A stretch of DNA of 43,832 nt from Lachnospiraceae bacterium UBA7182 (GCA_002491115.1 DKVI01000080.1:1-43832), one strand, 5' to 3'. Counted from the first letter of the stretch, positions 34,457-43,720 are shown. Numbers and translations are program-made. Notes: generated by a model from the letters alone, not told the origin.

Positions 34457-37400
34457 TTATTCTATACCTGTCCAGGTAATGACACCCGATCGATAGCAAC
34501 CCCATGGTTCGTTGCGGATGCTGCCCTTTTCCTTGTGAATCTCAACGGACTTAAGACTGTCACAGGAATAAAAAGCATAATCTCCGATGGTTTCTGTACT
34601 GGACGGAATTTCTATACTTTCCATACTCTTACATTGTGAAAAAGCCTGCCTTCCGATGCTTGTCACTCCTTCCGGAATTACTGCATTTTTGAGACTGTAA
34701 CAGCTCTGGAACGCATAAGACCCAATTTTTGTAAGTCCATGAGGAAACATTATTTCCTTTAACTTACTGCAGTTCTGGAAAGCATAAGGTTCAATCGCTG
34801 TTACCCCTTCAGGAATTGACACGTACTCCAGACTGTTGCAATTTTGAAATCCCCATTCGGGAATACATTCCAGCCCCCGGGGAAGAATCGCCCTTTTTAA
34901 ATTCTGATTTCTGGTAAATGCACTGTTTCCTATTGTCTTAACTCCTTCCGGCAGTTCTATCTCCACAAGACCGCTGCCTGCAAACGCTGCCGCACCAATA
35001 TTGGTTACACCAGAAGGTATCTCTATCTTTCCAAGAGCGGAACAGTTGTAAAACGCACGTCCCGGAATTTGCTGCAGATTCGGTGAAAGCTCTATATCGG
35101 TCAAAGCAGAACAATATGCAAAGGAAGACTCTTCAATACGCGTTACACTTTCGGGCAGTGTGATCCCGGTCAGGCTGCTGCATTTTTCAAAGGCAGACCG
35201 TTCTATCGCTGATACCTGGTACATAACGCCCTTCCATATTATATATTCCGGAATCTTGACATCTCCCGTATTTAACACAATTGGTTCACCGGTGTCTGCA
35301 TCAGATACTCCCTGTTTCACCATAGTACTGGTAAGGCCGATCTTTCTGATAATCTTCCATACCGTCCCGGCTTTCAACCCCTCACAGAAAACCGTGATAT
35401 CTGCCGTATTTCCGCTGGCCGGCATCTGTGTTGGCTCAAATGTAAATTCATCCGCAATGGTTCGTATACTTCCGTCCGAATACAAAACCTGGACTTTAAA
35501 ATCTTCTTTTTTTAATATTTCTCGTTCTGCCGCCCCCGGTCGAAGTGCCTGCACAATCAGTTTCAACGGAATGATTTTTGCTTTGGGACAGATCAGCATA
35601 TGATGATCACTTAATTGAACCAACCTGTCTTCTGGCGACCCGGTAAGGCTTTTTAATGTACAAGTCGGTTTCACTTCTTCCGAAACAATCCACCTGGTTT
35701 TATCCGGCACTGAGAGCTTTGCATATTCTCCTGCCCGCAGCCGAATTTCACCTTCTTTGCCTGTCACCCTGCTGTCCAGAACCAGACCCGTTTTACTGTC
35801 ACAGACTGTATAGGTAATTCCCTGTCCGGCGCAGGAATCAAAAATTTGCTCCAGAGATACAATTGTATCTTCCGATGCAGAAAGTACCTGTCTTAAATAA
35901 AAAGTGAATGTTTCCTCCAACGAAGTCTCCATTCTTTTTTCGACTTCTATTTCTGTCATACGGTTGCAGTTTACAAAAGCTCTGGCCAAATCCGGTTCCA
36001 GACTCATGTTATAGTCGCTTTCTGCAGCATTTTTCGCATCACTTTCTTTCCCATATCCGACCAGCCGCCCCCAGGCTGCATCTGAATCTTCCAGGATTTC
36101 CAGAAGACGTAAGTCTCCGCTCTTCATTCCTTCATACAGGTTCAGCCTTACAGAAGCATGTATAAATCTGACATACGGATATCCCTGCCTGGTTTTAGGC
36201 AGAAAGATCTGCCCGTCCTCCCCTGTAACCATCACCTGACTGCCGACTGCTCCCGCATCGTCAAAAACCACATACGCGACACCCGGCGCCGGGTTCCAGG
36301 ACTTGCCGTCATACTGTTCCAGACGCCATATAAGTTTTGCGCCCTGAGGTACCTCCTGGGAATCAACTGTCATTCTTTTTTCGATGACAGAGCCGGTAAA
36401 CGGTATTCCTGTAATCTCGTTATAAATAATTGCCACAGGATTTTCAGACACGGTTCCTGTTAACTTCTGATCATCTGCCGGAAATTTCTGAGATACTTTA
36501 AGCCACTCTCCTTTTGGCCATTCTATTATACGATGCCTGTCTTTTTCGGATTCGGAAAGCAGATACCGGGCATCTTCGGGTATACTTCCTTTGGGTATTA
36601 CAATTGTCTTCCAGGGTTCAATGGTCACGGAACTTCCCTTTGTCCACTTATAGGCCGTAACTTGTCCGTCAAAGGGATCAATCACATCCACCATCGTATC
36701 CTTTTCAGGCCATATAGTTATACCACCTTTTCGCCTGATTTCCAGAGTCAGTGTCACTGCAGCGGTCTTTAAAAGTTCGGGCGTACGTTTTATCTCGTCC
36801 ACATAAGCAGCTCCCGCCTGATCGCCTCCTGTATACTCCTTGCCGATCAGCAGACCTCCATCGTTTCCATTGACAAAAGTAACACTGTTTCCTTCACCTT
36901 GCAGAGTTCCGCTGTGAGAAGCTCCGTTTGCAGGATAAATCTGCGGGTACGTGTCATCCGGGGTCTCTGTCACCACAAATATATCCCCCCAAACCCCCGC
37001 TTCTTCAAAGACGGCTGTCTGACCGTCCTTGAGGACAAATTTTCCCAGGCTGTCAGTAAATGTTTCCGACAGGACGGCTCCGTCCTTTCCAATCACCGTA
37101 CAAGGATAATCTTGAAGAGGCTTTCCGTTCATCATTACGGTCATGATGAAATCTCTTTGTTCAACCTCCTTAAGCTGCTCCTGATCTGTCCGGTCAAAAA
37201 CCACTGTTTTCGCCACCGAAAGACGACGCTTCAAATAGTCATTGGTCATGGATATACTTTTTGTCCCCGCATATATGGGCATCGTTATTTCTTCACTGCC
37301 AGACACAGGCTTATATAATTCTCCGCTGCCTGTTTCTGTCACTACGTAACTTTCCCCTGCTTCCAGTCCTTCAATCCGGATTGTTTTTCCGCCAAAGGCA

Positions 37401-40400
37401 CAGGTAAAAGTTCCGTCTGCGCCAAGAGTCCCCTTTATATCTGTTTCCTGCCCCTTTTCATCCAGCAGCGTCCATGGATTTCCTGTGACCGGCTCATTCT
37501 CTTCGGCAATTTTTTCAATGCGGAAAGTAAATTCCTGTTTGCAATCCTCAGTCTCCTGATGCGTAATCTTTTTCTCCAGATACAGGTCCTTCCATTTGTA
37601 ACAGTTTGTAATAGACGCCTGGGTTCCTTTAACAGACAGGATTCCCTCCCAGGAACTGTCCTGGCAGATCCAGTCGGTTCCCTCTTGCGGCCCGATGTTT
37701 TCTGTAAGTACACATTTGGTTCCAACAGGTCCCGGGAACAACGCAATAATCTGCCCCTGCTGAATCGTAAATTCTCCGTTCTTATCTGTATGTCCGACTC
37801 CTCTGTCTCCAAGGCTTATAACTTTGGCAGGTGCTCCGCCGTCCGTTCGGATGCTGTCCACATACCAGAATTCCACATTAGACAGCGCTTCTTCATCCGA
37901 GGTAAGACGAAATGTAAACAAATCTTTGCTTACATCTTTCCCTTCCGGCACACCCTGAAGTTTTTTCTGTACATAAAGAATCGGCCGATACATATTTATT
38001 ATTTTTATTGTCCGCACTGCAAGACTGCCTTCAATCGCCGTTGTATCTACAACTTCCGATTTCCAGAAAGGACTTTCAACTTCTTCTACCTGAATCTGCT
38101 CCACCTCAGGCAGGTTTACAAAAACCGCTTTTTCATCGGCAAAAAGAGTTAAACATCCATGTCCGTCTGTTGCGTACAACCGTTCTTCATGACACACCCA
38201 TTTTTCATCTTCTTTTTTCCAGAGCTGGTATTCCTGGTTTGCAAACGCATCCGTTCCTTTTCCGTCACTTCTGCTTAACACAAATTCAAACGAAGCATCC
38301 TGGACGGCTCCGGGTATCTCTCCTTTAAACTCCTTTAGAACTTCCAGAGTTCCTGTACCTCCTGCCAGAACTCTGACTGCATCACCCTCCACTGTATATT
38401 CTGTATTACTCTCTTCATGGAACGAGTAAAAAGACGGGTTATTATAGGCGCAGGCGGATGGTCGTAATTCATCCGGCGCTTTCATCCGGATTTGAAACGT
38501 CACAGAATCCATGCTTTCAAGGACAAATTCTCCTCCGTCTTTTTTTCTGCCAAGGTCCAGCGCAACCGCTTTGACCTGTTCTAAGGACCGGCCTGTCTTT
38601 TCCTCAAATTCTTCCGCCGGATACCAGCCGTTTTCCGCTGTCAAAATATCTGACGGAAGTTGCTTTCCCTCCGTGATGCAGGCGTCCCGATCAGCGTTAT
38701 AATAGACTTTCGGGGCGATCCCCATCTCTTCTAACCCATTTGTCACCACCGACCGAAAGGTTCCATGCCAGGTGTCACCCTCAAATGGCCAGAAAGGATC
38801 CGCGTTATTTTCTTTTCTGTCCTCCGCGGCCTGTTCTAAACGGTCATAAACAACAATGTTTTTAAGGCCCGATCGCTCTGCGTTGGATACAGTGATATCA
38901 TAGGTATAACCTGCACCCGCTTCCACCACAGTGCTGCGTGTATAAGTCCCAAAACGGTCTGTATCGGCACGCACCAGTTTCTGGACTTTCGATTCTGCTG
39001 CCAAAGCCACATCTTCAACCGCTACATTTCGCGCATATAGTACATTCCTTATATGCGTGATACCGTCTTTATTAATGTCTTTTCCAAAATATTTGTAATC
39101 ATCTTCAAAACCCGACGGAACGATCACGCCGTCATCGCAGGCCACTTCCTGTTCAGTCCCAAAAAGCGGCTCATGATACAGCGGCGCATCCCTGTCATCT
39201 TCCGGCATAAAGGCACTGATATTGGCGCCCTTTTGAGCCACATCCAGATCTTTCCAGTCATAATAAGCACTAAAGTGTACCCCCCATCCTTCCATCCATC
39301 TTCCGTTCGTATATACGGCTGCGTCCGCGCCTGTATATCGGATATGGAAAACTACCATAGTCCGACCGGTATTTTCATAGTTTTCGACAATATCCTTTTC
39401 CGAATCCACTATGACAGTTACCTGGCCTGTATCCCAGCTTCCCGGCTGCTCTTTAAATCTGACATTCAGACTGGTAATCCTTCCTGCAGTCACCGGACGG
39501 GACGGATCAAAGCGCATTCCATATGGGAGCAGATCATAAAAAGCCACTTCTTTTCGTCCGGGAGACGGTATATCCGCATTTTTCAAATACTCCATGCCTT
39601 CCCTGCCAAATATCTCATATCCGTCATATGCCGTCAGACAATACTCTGTCTGTACACGGCTGCCCTGTACGTCGTTGGAGCTTTTAGAGGTCTTGAAACT
39701 GGCAGCCTCTTTTAAAAGACCTGTTACCGTCTTAAACGCGTTATCACGTTCCAGAAGAATCGAATACAGCGCTTTTGTAGCGTCTTTTAACCCCGGTTCC
39801 CCATAGTTTCCGTTATCTTCACTCTGACTGTGCCAGTATCTGACAAAACCTCCGTCCTGATGCTGCATGCCAATAATACCTGATATATTTTCAAACCGCA
39901 CAGAGTCTGCCGTCTTGCCTGACTGTATTTCCAGGAGTTCCTTCATGACAGGTGAATCATGCCGGATACATACCTTTACATCTATCTTACAGACAGTGCG
40001 GTAATTGACTGTCTCATGTACCGCTTTCACCCGCCAGGGCTTTTTATCTGTCAGCTCTTTGCTGAACTCATACCGCATGGTTCCCGATTCTTTCCAGGGA
40101 ATTGTATCCACCAGCACCCAGTCCGTATCTCCCGCAAACATAGCATAAACTTTCAGGCTTTGATCAATTCCTTCCACGGATTCCGGCCCGCACTCTCTGT
40201 CTTCCCACACGTCATAACCCGTGTCGGTCTGTGAGACAGACACACCGGAAAAATAATAATCTTTGTCATCCAGCATTCTGCCGCTGTCTCCTGACGGATA
40301 GGCATACATAAAATCGTCTGCCGTTGTAAGGGTATAACTGCTGCCCTTTTTGTATTCCCCTATAAAACCGCCTTCTGCTGACTCGACCGCGTGGGTCAGG

Positions 40401-42169
40401 TCATACCCTCTGAAGGTCCCCGTTGTAGAAAAAGGAAAGGTTCCGTAATCCTCCTGCCGGGCAGATGCCTGTCTGTAAACTTCCAGCCATCCTGCATATT
40501 GTTCATTACTTCCTTTTGTAACACCGATCCGGTTACCGGGCGGATATACCCAGTCATAATCCGCGTAACTCCATCTTGCCGTATCGCTCTGATTCTGCAC
40601 AGGATCCTTCTGATCAAAAGGCTCCAGTTGAACTTCTATTTCATTATTCAGAATTGTATCAGGCTCTACCAGGGCGGCCGGATACGCTGTCACCACATAA
40701 AAACGACTGCCCCAGGAACTTTCCTTGCATCCGGATTTTAATACCGTAAAGTTATCAGATACTGCCTGTCCTGCATCTAAAGGCACATAATAGCCCGCGG
40801 ATGTATTGTTTTTCCATCCTGCCACTTCACCCTGGCTTCCTGTCTTACCTTCTATAGACGAGCTGTCTTTGATCAGCAGGTTCCATGGCTGAGTCGCATT
40901 TCCTTTGATCTTTACATCCCATACGACAAATCGATAATTTTTGAAATTTTCTCCGGAATATTTTTCAGGCAGTGAGCCCTGAATATAAGACTTCACCTGA
41001 CTTTCCGTATATAATCCAGGGGTATAGCTCTTTCCCGACGCAGAATAAGGCATCTTGGATATGCTGGAAAGAGTGACAGAAGAATCTGTCCGTCCGGTCA
41101 GCGGTTCAAGTGTCCCGGTCTCAATGACAACCTCTTCACCTTCCTCTGCCGGTTGAATTGTGGCACTGATCTTCGGAGTCAGAGACCATTCGGTTCCGTC
41201 CGTGATCTCCATGATCTTCAGACCTTTATAGAGTACCTGCCAGGCAGCATTGCTCCCTGCGCTGATCTCTCTGTAATTAAAAAATACAAGTTCTCCCGCC
41301 TCATCATCTATGTAATAATCAAAAGGTGTACTGCGGCTTGGAATCGGATGATCCGGGTACGCCAGGGGTACCGCTACATCATCCGGTAAAGCAGGTGTTT
41401 TGTCTCTGTATATTAGTAAAGCAGACGGAATCCGTATCTCTACCGTACCTTCCGGAAAGTTCCTGCTGGTATGAAATTCCATCTGATATTTCAGACTGAA
41501 GTCCTGATTTTTTTCCACATAGTGGTCATCTTCCTGATTTACATAATAAGCATCAAAAGACCAGTCTTCTTTTTTTATCATCCGAAACAGGGAAAAACCG
41601 CTTTTCCACATGGTAGAACCTGCCGTTGTATTATCCAGATCTTTTAGTTCGTCCAACGTCATAAGGTTGTCGAAATCTTCTTCCTCCGTCTGATCTTCCG
41701 ATTGCGAATTTTCGTCTTCCGGCTGGATTTCCCCTTCCTGCAAAATATCGTTTCCCGGCGGCGTTTCCCCCGGCTGGATCTCATCCTCTGCAGATGCTTC
41801 TTCTGATGAACTGCCGTTTCCCGCTAAAACTTCTTCTGCCGAAGCATCTTCTCCCGCAGGCAGTTCCTCCGCTAAAGTATCACCACCCGTTTCCGGTGTT
41901 ACCTCCGACGGTGTGTCTTCTCCTTCAAATAAATCTTCTGGTAAAACATCACCACCTGCAGACGCATCTCCCGATGGAACATCCTTTTCTTCGGATAAAA
42001 TATCGCCTTCTGCCGGCACATTTCCTGACGGCGAATCTGCCTCAGCCTGTTCCTGCTGCACTTCTGCTGCTTTTGTATCCTCTTGTGCCGCAACGGAAAC
42101 ACCGGAAAAAAGCAGTGTCAAAATCAGAAAAGATGCCAGTATTTTCTCCGGTCTCTTCCTTGTTCTCAT
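34457..42169 (-). CDS. Giant adhesin with Cna_B-like modules and C-terminal BspA-type leucine-rich repeats
   Basis: About 2570 aa from the ATG at 42169 (AGGAGGG 8 nt upstream; an in-frame TTG at 42187 is less likely). A signal peptide (about residues 1-28) is followed by an acidic Glu/Ser/Gly/Pro stalk (about 30-180), a long adhesin-like region (about 190-1260), and then repeated Cna_B-like modules (about 1270-2180) with the same GQTAVF and VVTE patterns as the LPATG pilin. Ten leucine-rich repeats of the BspA/LRR_5 type, about 23 residues each (AFxxCxxLxxIxIPxxV), fill about 2318-2553. It has no LPXTG motif or C-terminal membrane helix. It is probably a tip adhesin or fibrous ligand-binding protein. 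Confidence 0.85.
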   Translation of the reverse strand: MRTRKRPEKILASFLILTLLFSGVSVAAQEDTKAAEVQQEQAEADSPSGNVPAEGDILSEEKDVPSGDASAGGDVLPEDLFEGEDTPSEVTPETGGDTLAEELPAGEDASAEEVLAGNGSSSEEASAEDEIQPGETPPGNDILQEGEIQPEDENSQSEDQTEEEDFDNLMTLDELKDLDNTTAGSTMWKSGFSLFRMIKKEDWSFDAYYVNQEDDHYVEKNQDFSLKYQMEFHTSRNFPEGTVEIRIPSALLIYRDKTPALPDDVAVPLAYPDHPIPSRSTPFDYYIDDEAGELVFFNYREISAGSNAAWQVLYKGLKIMEITDGTEWSLTPKISATIQPAEEGEEVVIETGTLEPLTGRTDSSVTLSSISKMPYSASGKSYTPGLYTESQVKSYIQGSLPEKYSGENFKNYRFVVWDVKIKGNATQPWNLLIKDSSSIEGKTGSQGEVAGWKNNTSAGYYVPLDAGQAVSDNFTVLKSGCKESSWGSRFYVVTAYPAALVEPDTILNNEIEVQLEPFDQKDPVQNQSDTARWSYADYDWVYPPGNRIGVTKGSNEQYAGWLEVYRQASARQEDYGTFPFSTTGTFRGYDLTHAVESAEGGFIGEYKKGSSYTLTTADDFMYAYPSGDSGRMLDDKDYYFSGVSVSQTDTGYDVWEDRECGPESVEGIDQSLKVYAMFAGDTDWVLVDTIPWKESGTMRYEFSKELTDKKPWRVKAVHETVNYRTVCKIDVKVCIRHDSPVMKELLEIQSGKTADSVRFENISGIIGMQHQDGGFVRYWHSQSEDNGNYGEPGLKDATKALYSILLERDNAFKTVTGLLKEAASFKTSKSSNDVQGSRVQTEYCLTAYDGYEIFGREGMEYLKNADIPSPGRKEVAFYDLLPYGMRFDPSRPVTAGRITSLNVRFKEQPGSWDTGQVTVIVDSEKDIVENYENTGRTMVVFHIRYTGADAAVYTNGRWMEGWGVHFSAYYDWKDLDVAQKGANISAFMPEDDRDAPLYHEPLFGTEQEVACDDGVIVPSGFEDDYKYFGKDINKDGITHIRNVLYARNVAVEDVALAAESKVQKLVRADTDRFGTYTRSTVVEAGAGYTYDITVSNAERSGLKNIVVYDRLEQAAEDRKENNADPFWPFEGDTWHGTFRSVVTNGLEEMGIAPKVYYNADRDACITEGKQLPSDILTAENGWYPAEEFEEKTGRSLEQVKAVALDLGRKKDGGEFVLESMDSVTFQIRMKAPDELRPSACAYNNPSFYSFHEESNTEYTVEGDAVRVLAGGTGTLEVLKEFKGEIPGAVQDASFEFVLSRSDGKGTDAFANQEYQLWKKEDEKWVCHEERLYATDGHGCLTLFADEKAVFVNLPEVEQIQVEEVESPFWKSEVVDTTAIEGSLAVRTIKIINMYRPILYVQKKLQGVPEGKDVSKDLFTFRLTSDEEALSNVEFWYVDSIRTDGGAPAKVISLGDRGVGHTDKNGEFTIQQGQIIALFPGPVGTKCVLTENIGPQEGTDWICQDSSWEGILSVKGTQASITNCYKWKDLYLEKKITHQETEDCKQEFTFRIEKIAEENEPVTGNPWTLLDEKGQETDIKGTLGADGTFTCAFGGKTIRIEGLEAGESYVVTETGSGELYKPVSGSEEITMPIYAGTKSISMTNDYLKRRLSVAKTVVFDRTDQEQLKEVEQRDFIMTVMMNGKPLQDYPCTVIGKDGAVLSETFTDSLGKFVLKDGQTAVFEEAGVWGDIFVVTETPDDTYPQIYPANGASHSGTLQGEGNSVTFVNGNDGGLLIGKEYTGGDQAGAAYVDEIKRTPELLKTAAVTLTLEIRRKGGITIWPEKDTMVDVIDPFDGQVTAYKWTKGSSVTIEPWKTIVIPKGSIPEDARYLLSESEKDRHRIIEWPKGEWLKVSQKFPADDQKLTGTVSENPVAIIYNEITGIPFTGSVIEKRMTVDSQEVPQGAKLIWRLEQYDGKSWNPAPGVAYVVFDDAGAVGSQVMVTGEDGQIFLPKTRQGYPYVRFIHASVRLNLYEGMKSGDLRLLEILEDSDAAWGRLVGYGKESDAKNAAESDYNMSLEPDLARAFVNCNRMTEIEVEKRMETSLEETFTFYLRQVLSASEDTIVSLEQIFDSCAGQGITYTVCDSKTGLVLDSRVTGKEGEIRLRAGEYAKLSVPDKTRWIVSEEVKPTCTLKSLTGSPEDRLVQLSDHHMLICPKAKIIPLKLIVQALRPGAAEREILKKEDFKVQVLYSDGSIRTIADEFTFEPTQMPASGNTADITVFCEGLKAGTVWKIIRKIGLTSTMVKQGVSDADTGEPIVLNTGDVKIPEYIIWKGVMYQVSAIERSAFEKCSSLTGITLPESVTRIEESSFAYCSALTDIELSPNLQQIPGRAFYNCSALGKIEIPSGVTNIGAAAFAGSGLVEIELPEGVKTIGNSAFTRNQNLKRAILPRGLECIPEWGFQNCNSLEYVSIPEGVTAIEPYAFQNCSKLKEIMFPHGLTKIGSYAFQSCYSLKNAVIPEGVTSIGRQAFSQCKSMESIEIPSSTETIGDYAFYSCDSLKSVEIHKEKGSIRNEPWGCYRSGVITWTGIE

Positions 42170-42266
42170 AATAATCCCTCCTGTCAACTATATTTCTTAG
42201 CCTGTTTCCATTATAACCTAACCTCCCTTATCAATTTTATTAGCGATCTTTTCTTTTTCGACAAAA

Positions 42267-43076
42267 TTACCGTCGATTTCTTTTTTGTATGCTTTCTCGC
42301 ACATATGTCAAAATCAACCCGGCAGTAACAACCGCCCACCAGTATGCTCTTGCATAATCTATAAGCCTCGTTTTCTGTCGTTTATTTCCCACCCTTATTC
42401 CATGGACATAAAGCCTGTGCGTATTGATTCCATACGGTGTACAGGTAATCAAAGTGGCCAGATCCTCACCTTCCCGTATCTTAAGTGGATCTGTCTTATC
42501 CGGACTAACCGTTTCCAGACTGTGCACCTGGTAGGTCAGTGTTCCTTTTGGCATACGGATATAGAACAAATCCCCTGTTTCCAGCAAATCCAGCCTTGTA
42601 AACAATTCCCGGCTCGGCAGTCCTCTGTGGGCCGCGATGCAAGTATGAGTCCCCTCTCCTCCCACCGGCAACGAAGAGCCTTCCAGATGCCCTGCGCCTT
42701 TTTGCAGCACATCCGCAGAAGTTCCGTGAAAAACCGGCAGCTTCACCTGAATCTTTGGTATCTCCACCACAGCCATCATCCCTTTTCCGTCTACATTTAG
42801 CAAAGAATTATATTCATCCCCTGTCACATCTACACCGTCAAAAGCATCTCCTGGTGTTTCTGTTTCTTTTTTGTACAGCTTTCTATTATATGCACATGCT
42901 TTGGCACACATTTGGGAACATTCTTTCTGTTCCATTTTAAAAAGTGCCTCTTCATAGCTGTCATAAGCAGCTTTTTCTCCCTGTCTGTAAAAGATACGCA
43001 TAATAAACGGGTAATCCATCAGACCAATACAAAGCAAAAATAAAAGCCCCCACAGGAGCTCTCTTTTCTTTCTCAT
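42267..43076 (-). CDS. Class C (pilus) sortase
   Basis: A 269-aa sortase from the ATG at 43076, which has GGGAGGGGG upstream. It has an N-terminal membrane helix (about residues 8-27), the catalytic core and a second membrane helix near the C-terminus (about 240-260), the layout of pilus-polymerising class C enzymes. Active-site residues are His150 (CIAAHRG), Cys212 (TLITC) and Arg221 (THRLYVHG). The GAGHLEGSSLPVGG stretch is also typical of class C. I do not see the usual Asp-Pro-aromatic lid motif between the first helix and the core. It is the first gene of the fibre operon and follows a leader of about 250 nt. Confidence 0.9.
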   Translation of the reverse strand: MRKKRELLWGLLFLLCIGLMDYPFIMRIFYRQGEKAAYDSYEEALFKMEQKECSQMCAKACAYNRKLYKKETETPGDAFDGVDVTGDEYNSLLNVDGKGMMAVVEIPKIQVKLPVFHGTSADVLQKGAGHLEGSSLPVGGEGTHTCIAAHRGLPSRELFTRLDLLETGDLFYIRMPKGTLTYQVHSLETVSPDKTDPLKIREGEDLATLITCTPYGINTHRLYVHGIRVGNKRQKTRLIDYARAYWWAVVTAGLILTYVRESIQKRNRR

Positions 43077-43153
43077 ATATCCCCCTCCCTTCCGCACATC
43101 TATTATAAACTTTACCCCCTTACAAGAACTCTTAAAGTATTCAAAAAAACGCA

Positions 43154-43190
43154 CAGAAAAGCCAGAGGCGGGGAACCTCTGGCTTTTCTG
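43154..43190 (-). terminator. 15-bp hairpin ahead of the sortase gene: terminator or attenuator
   Basis: Perfect 15-bp arms (cagaaaagccagagg and its complement) with a 7-nt loop. On the minus strand the sequence TGCGTTTTTTT follows. The hairpin lies downstream of the operon promoter and 78 nt before the start codon, so if it ends transcription it would act as an attenuator within the leader. Confidence 0.75.
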
Positions 43191-43218
43191 TAACAACTTT
43201 TTTATGTATATTTATGAT

Positions 43219-43290
43219 GATACTGCGATTTAAGAATAATCAAAAGGGAGGGTTTATTCATTAAGGGGGATTAGGGGGGGATGCAGTATC
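43219..43290. repeat. Inverted repeat enclosing a G-tract cluster
   Basis: gatactgc (43219-43226) and gcagtatc (43283-43290) flank four plus-strand G-tracts: GGG at 43246 and 43250, GGGGG at 43265 and GGGGGGG at 43274. The transcript would carry the C-rich complement in the loop of an 8-bp stem. Confidence 0.7.
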
Positions 43291-43311
43291 TACCATAAAT
43301 ACCCTTGTCAA

Positions 43312-43328
43312 CAAGTGAACCTCACTTG
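43312..43328. promoter_or_regulatory. Perfect palindrome at the fibre-operon start site (likely operator)
   Basis: CAAGTGA-N3-TCACTTG is perfectly symmetric (7+3+7) and begins about 8 bp after the -10 box, covering roughly +2 to +19. This is a typical repressor site. The protein that binds is unknown. Confidence 0.6.
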
Positions 43329-43336
43329 GTAAACTA

Positions 43337-43365
43337 ATTATACCTATTTACAAGTTAATTGTATA
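43337..43365 (-). promoter_or_regulatory. Sigma-A promoter for the surface-fibre operon
   Basis: On the minus strand, TATACA (43365-43360), a 17-bp spacer and TATAAT (43342-43337). It gives a leader of about 250 nt before the sortase. Confidence 0.6.
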
Positions 43366-43507
43366 TGGGCAAAAATATCGAAATTTCCGAGAATTTTGAA
43401 GATTTTATCGACAAAAAAACCAAATCACGGCCTTTTTAGTCCATATTCTCCTTTATTTTCATGTTTTAAAGCGTAACACTTTAAATCATTAAATCATATA
43501 TCACAAT

Positions 43508-43533
43508 AAAAAGCACTGTAACCAGTGCTTTTT
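43508..43533 (-). terminator. Terminator of the tRNA cluster
   Basis: 11-bp stem (aaaaagcactg/cagtgcttttt) with a 4-nt loop and a T-run on the minus strand, directly after tRNA-Lys. Confidence 0.85.
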
Positions 43534-43536
43534 TCA

Positions 43537-43609
43537 TGAGACATCGGGGATTCGAACCCCGGACAACTTGATTAAAAGTCAAGTGCTCTACCAACTGAGC
43601 TAATATCCC
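43537..43609 (-). tRNA. tRNA-Lys (TTT)
   Basis: Full cloverleaf by eye: acceptor GGGATAT/ATGTCTC, D-arm AGCTCAGTTGGTAGAGC, anticodon loop CTTTTAA with anticodon TTT, and T-loop GTTCGAATC. Discriminator A; CCA is not encoded. Confidence 0.93.
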
Positions 43610-43632
43610 ATAGGCGCATCTCATATGCCCAA

Positions 43633-43705
43633 CTGGGCTAGCTGGATTCGAACCAGCGAGATGCAGGAGTCAAAGTCCTGTGCCTTACCGCTTGGCGATA
43701 GCCCA
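43633..43705 (-). tRNA. tRNA-Gln (TTG)
   Basis: Acceptor TGGGCTA/TAGCCCA with the U1-A72 pair typical of tRNA-Gln, anticodon loop CTTTGAC with anticodon TTG, and T-loop GGTTCGAATCC. Discriminator G; CCA is not encoded. Confidence 0.93.
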
Positions 43706-43720
43706 TTATCTTTGAACAAA

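Larger units (their letters stand above)
43077..43536. other. 460-bp control region between the tRNA cluster and the fibre operon
   Basis: No gene was found. On the minus strand it holds the tRNA terminator (43508-43533), a promoter (43337-43365), a palindrome at the start site (43312-43328), a C-rich segment inside an 8-bp inverted repeat (43219-43290) and a 15-bp hairpin (43154-43190) before the sortase start. Elsewhere it is AT-rich. Confidence 0.8.

Noticed and set aside
39053..39715. 220-codon plus-strand frame opposite the giant adhesin
   Set aside because: Antisense to a continuous frame of about 2570 codons; no Shine-Dalgarno site or recognisable domain.
42197..42211. Possible 4-residue leader peptide (METG) between sortase and adhesin
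   Set aside because: A GGGAGG lies upstream, but so short a frame is expected by chance and no attenuator structure follows.
43306..43311. TTGACA as a -35 box for a second fibre-operon promoter
   Set aside because: No acceptable -10 at 16-18 bp; the TATAAT at 43337-43342 with TATACA upstream is better.
43537..43609. tRNA-Lys as an attachment site for a fibre-operon island
   Set aside because: I found no second copy of the tRNA 3' end at the far end of the operon and no integrase.
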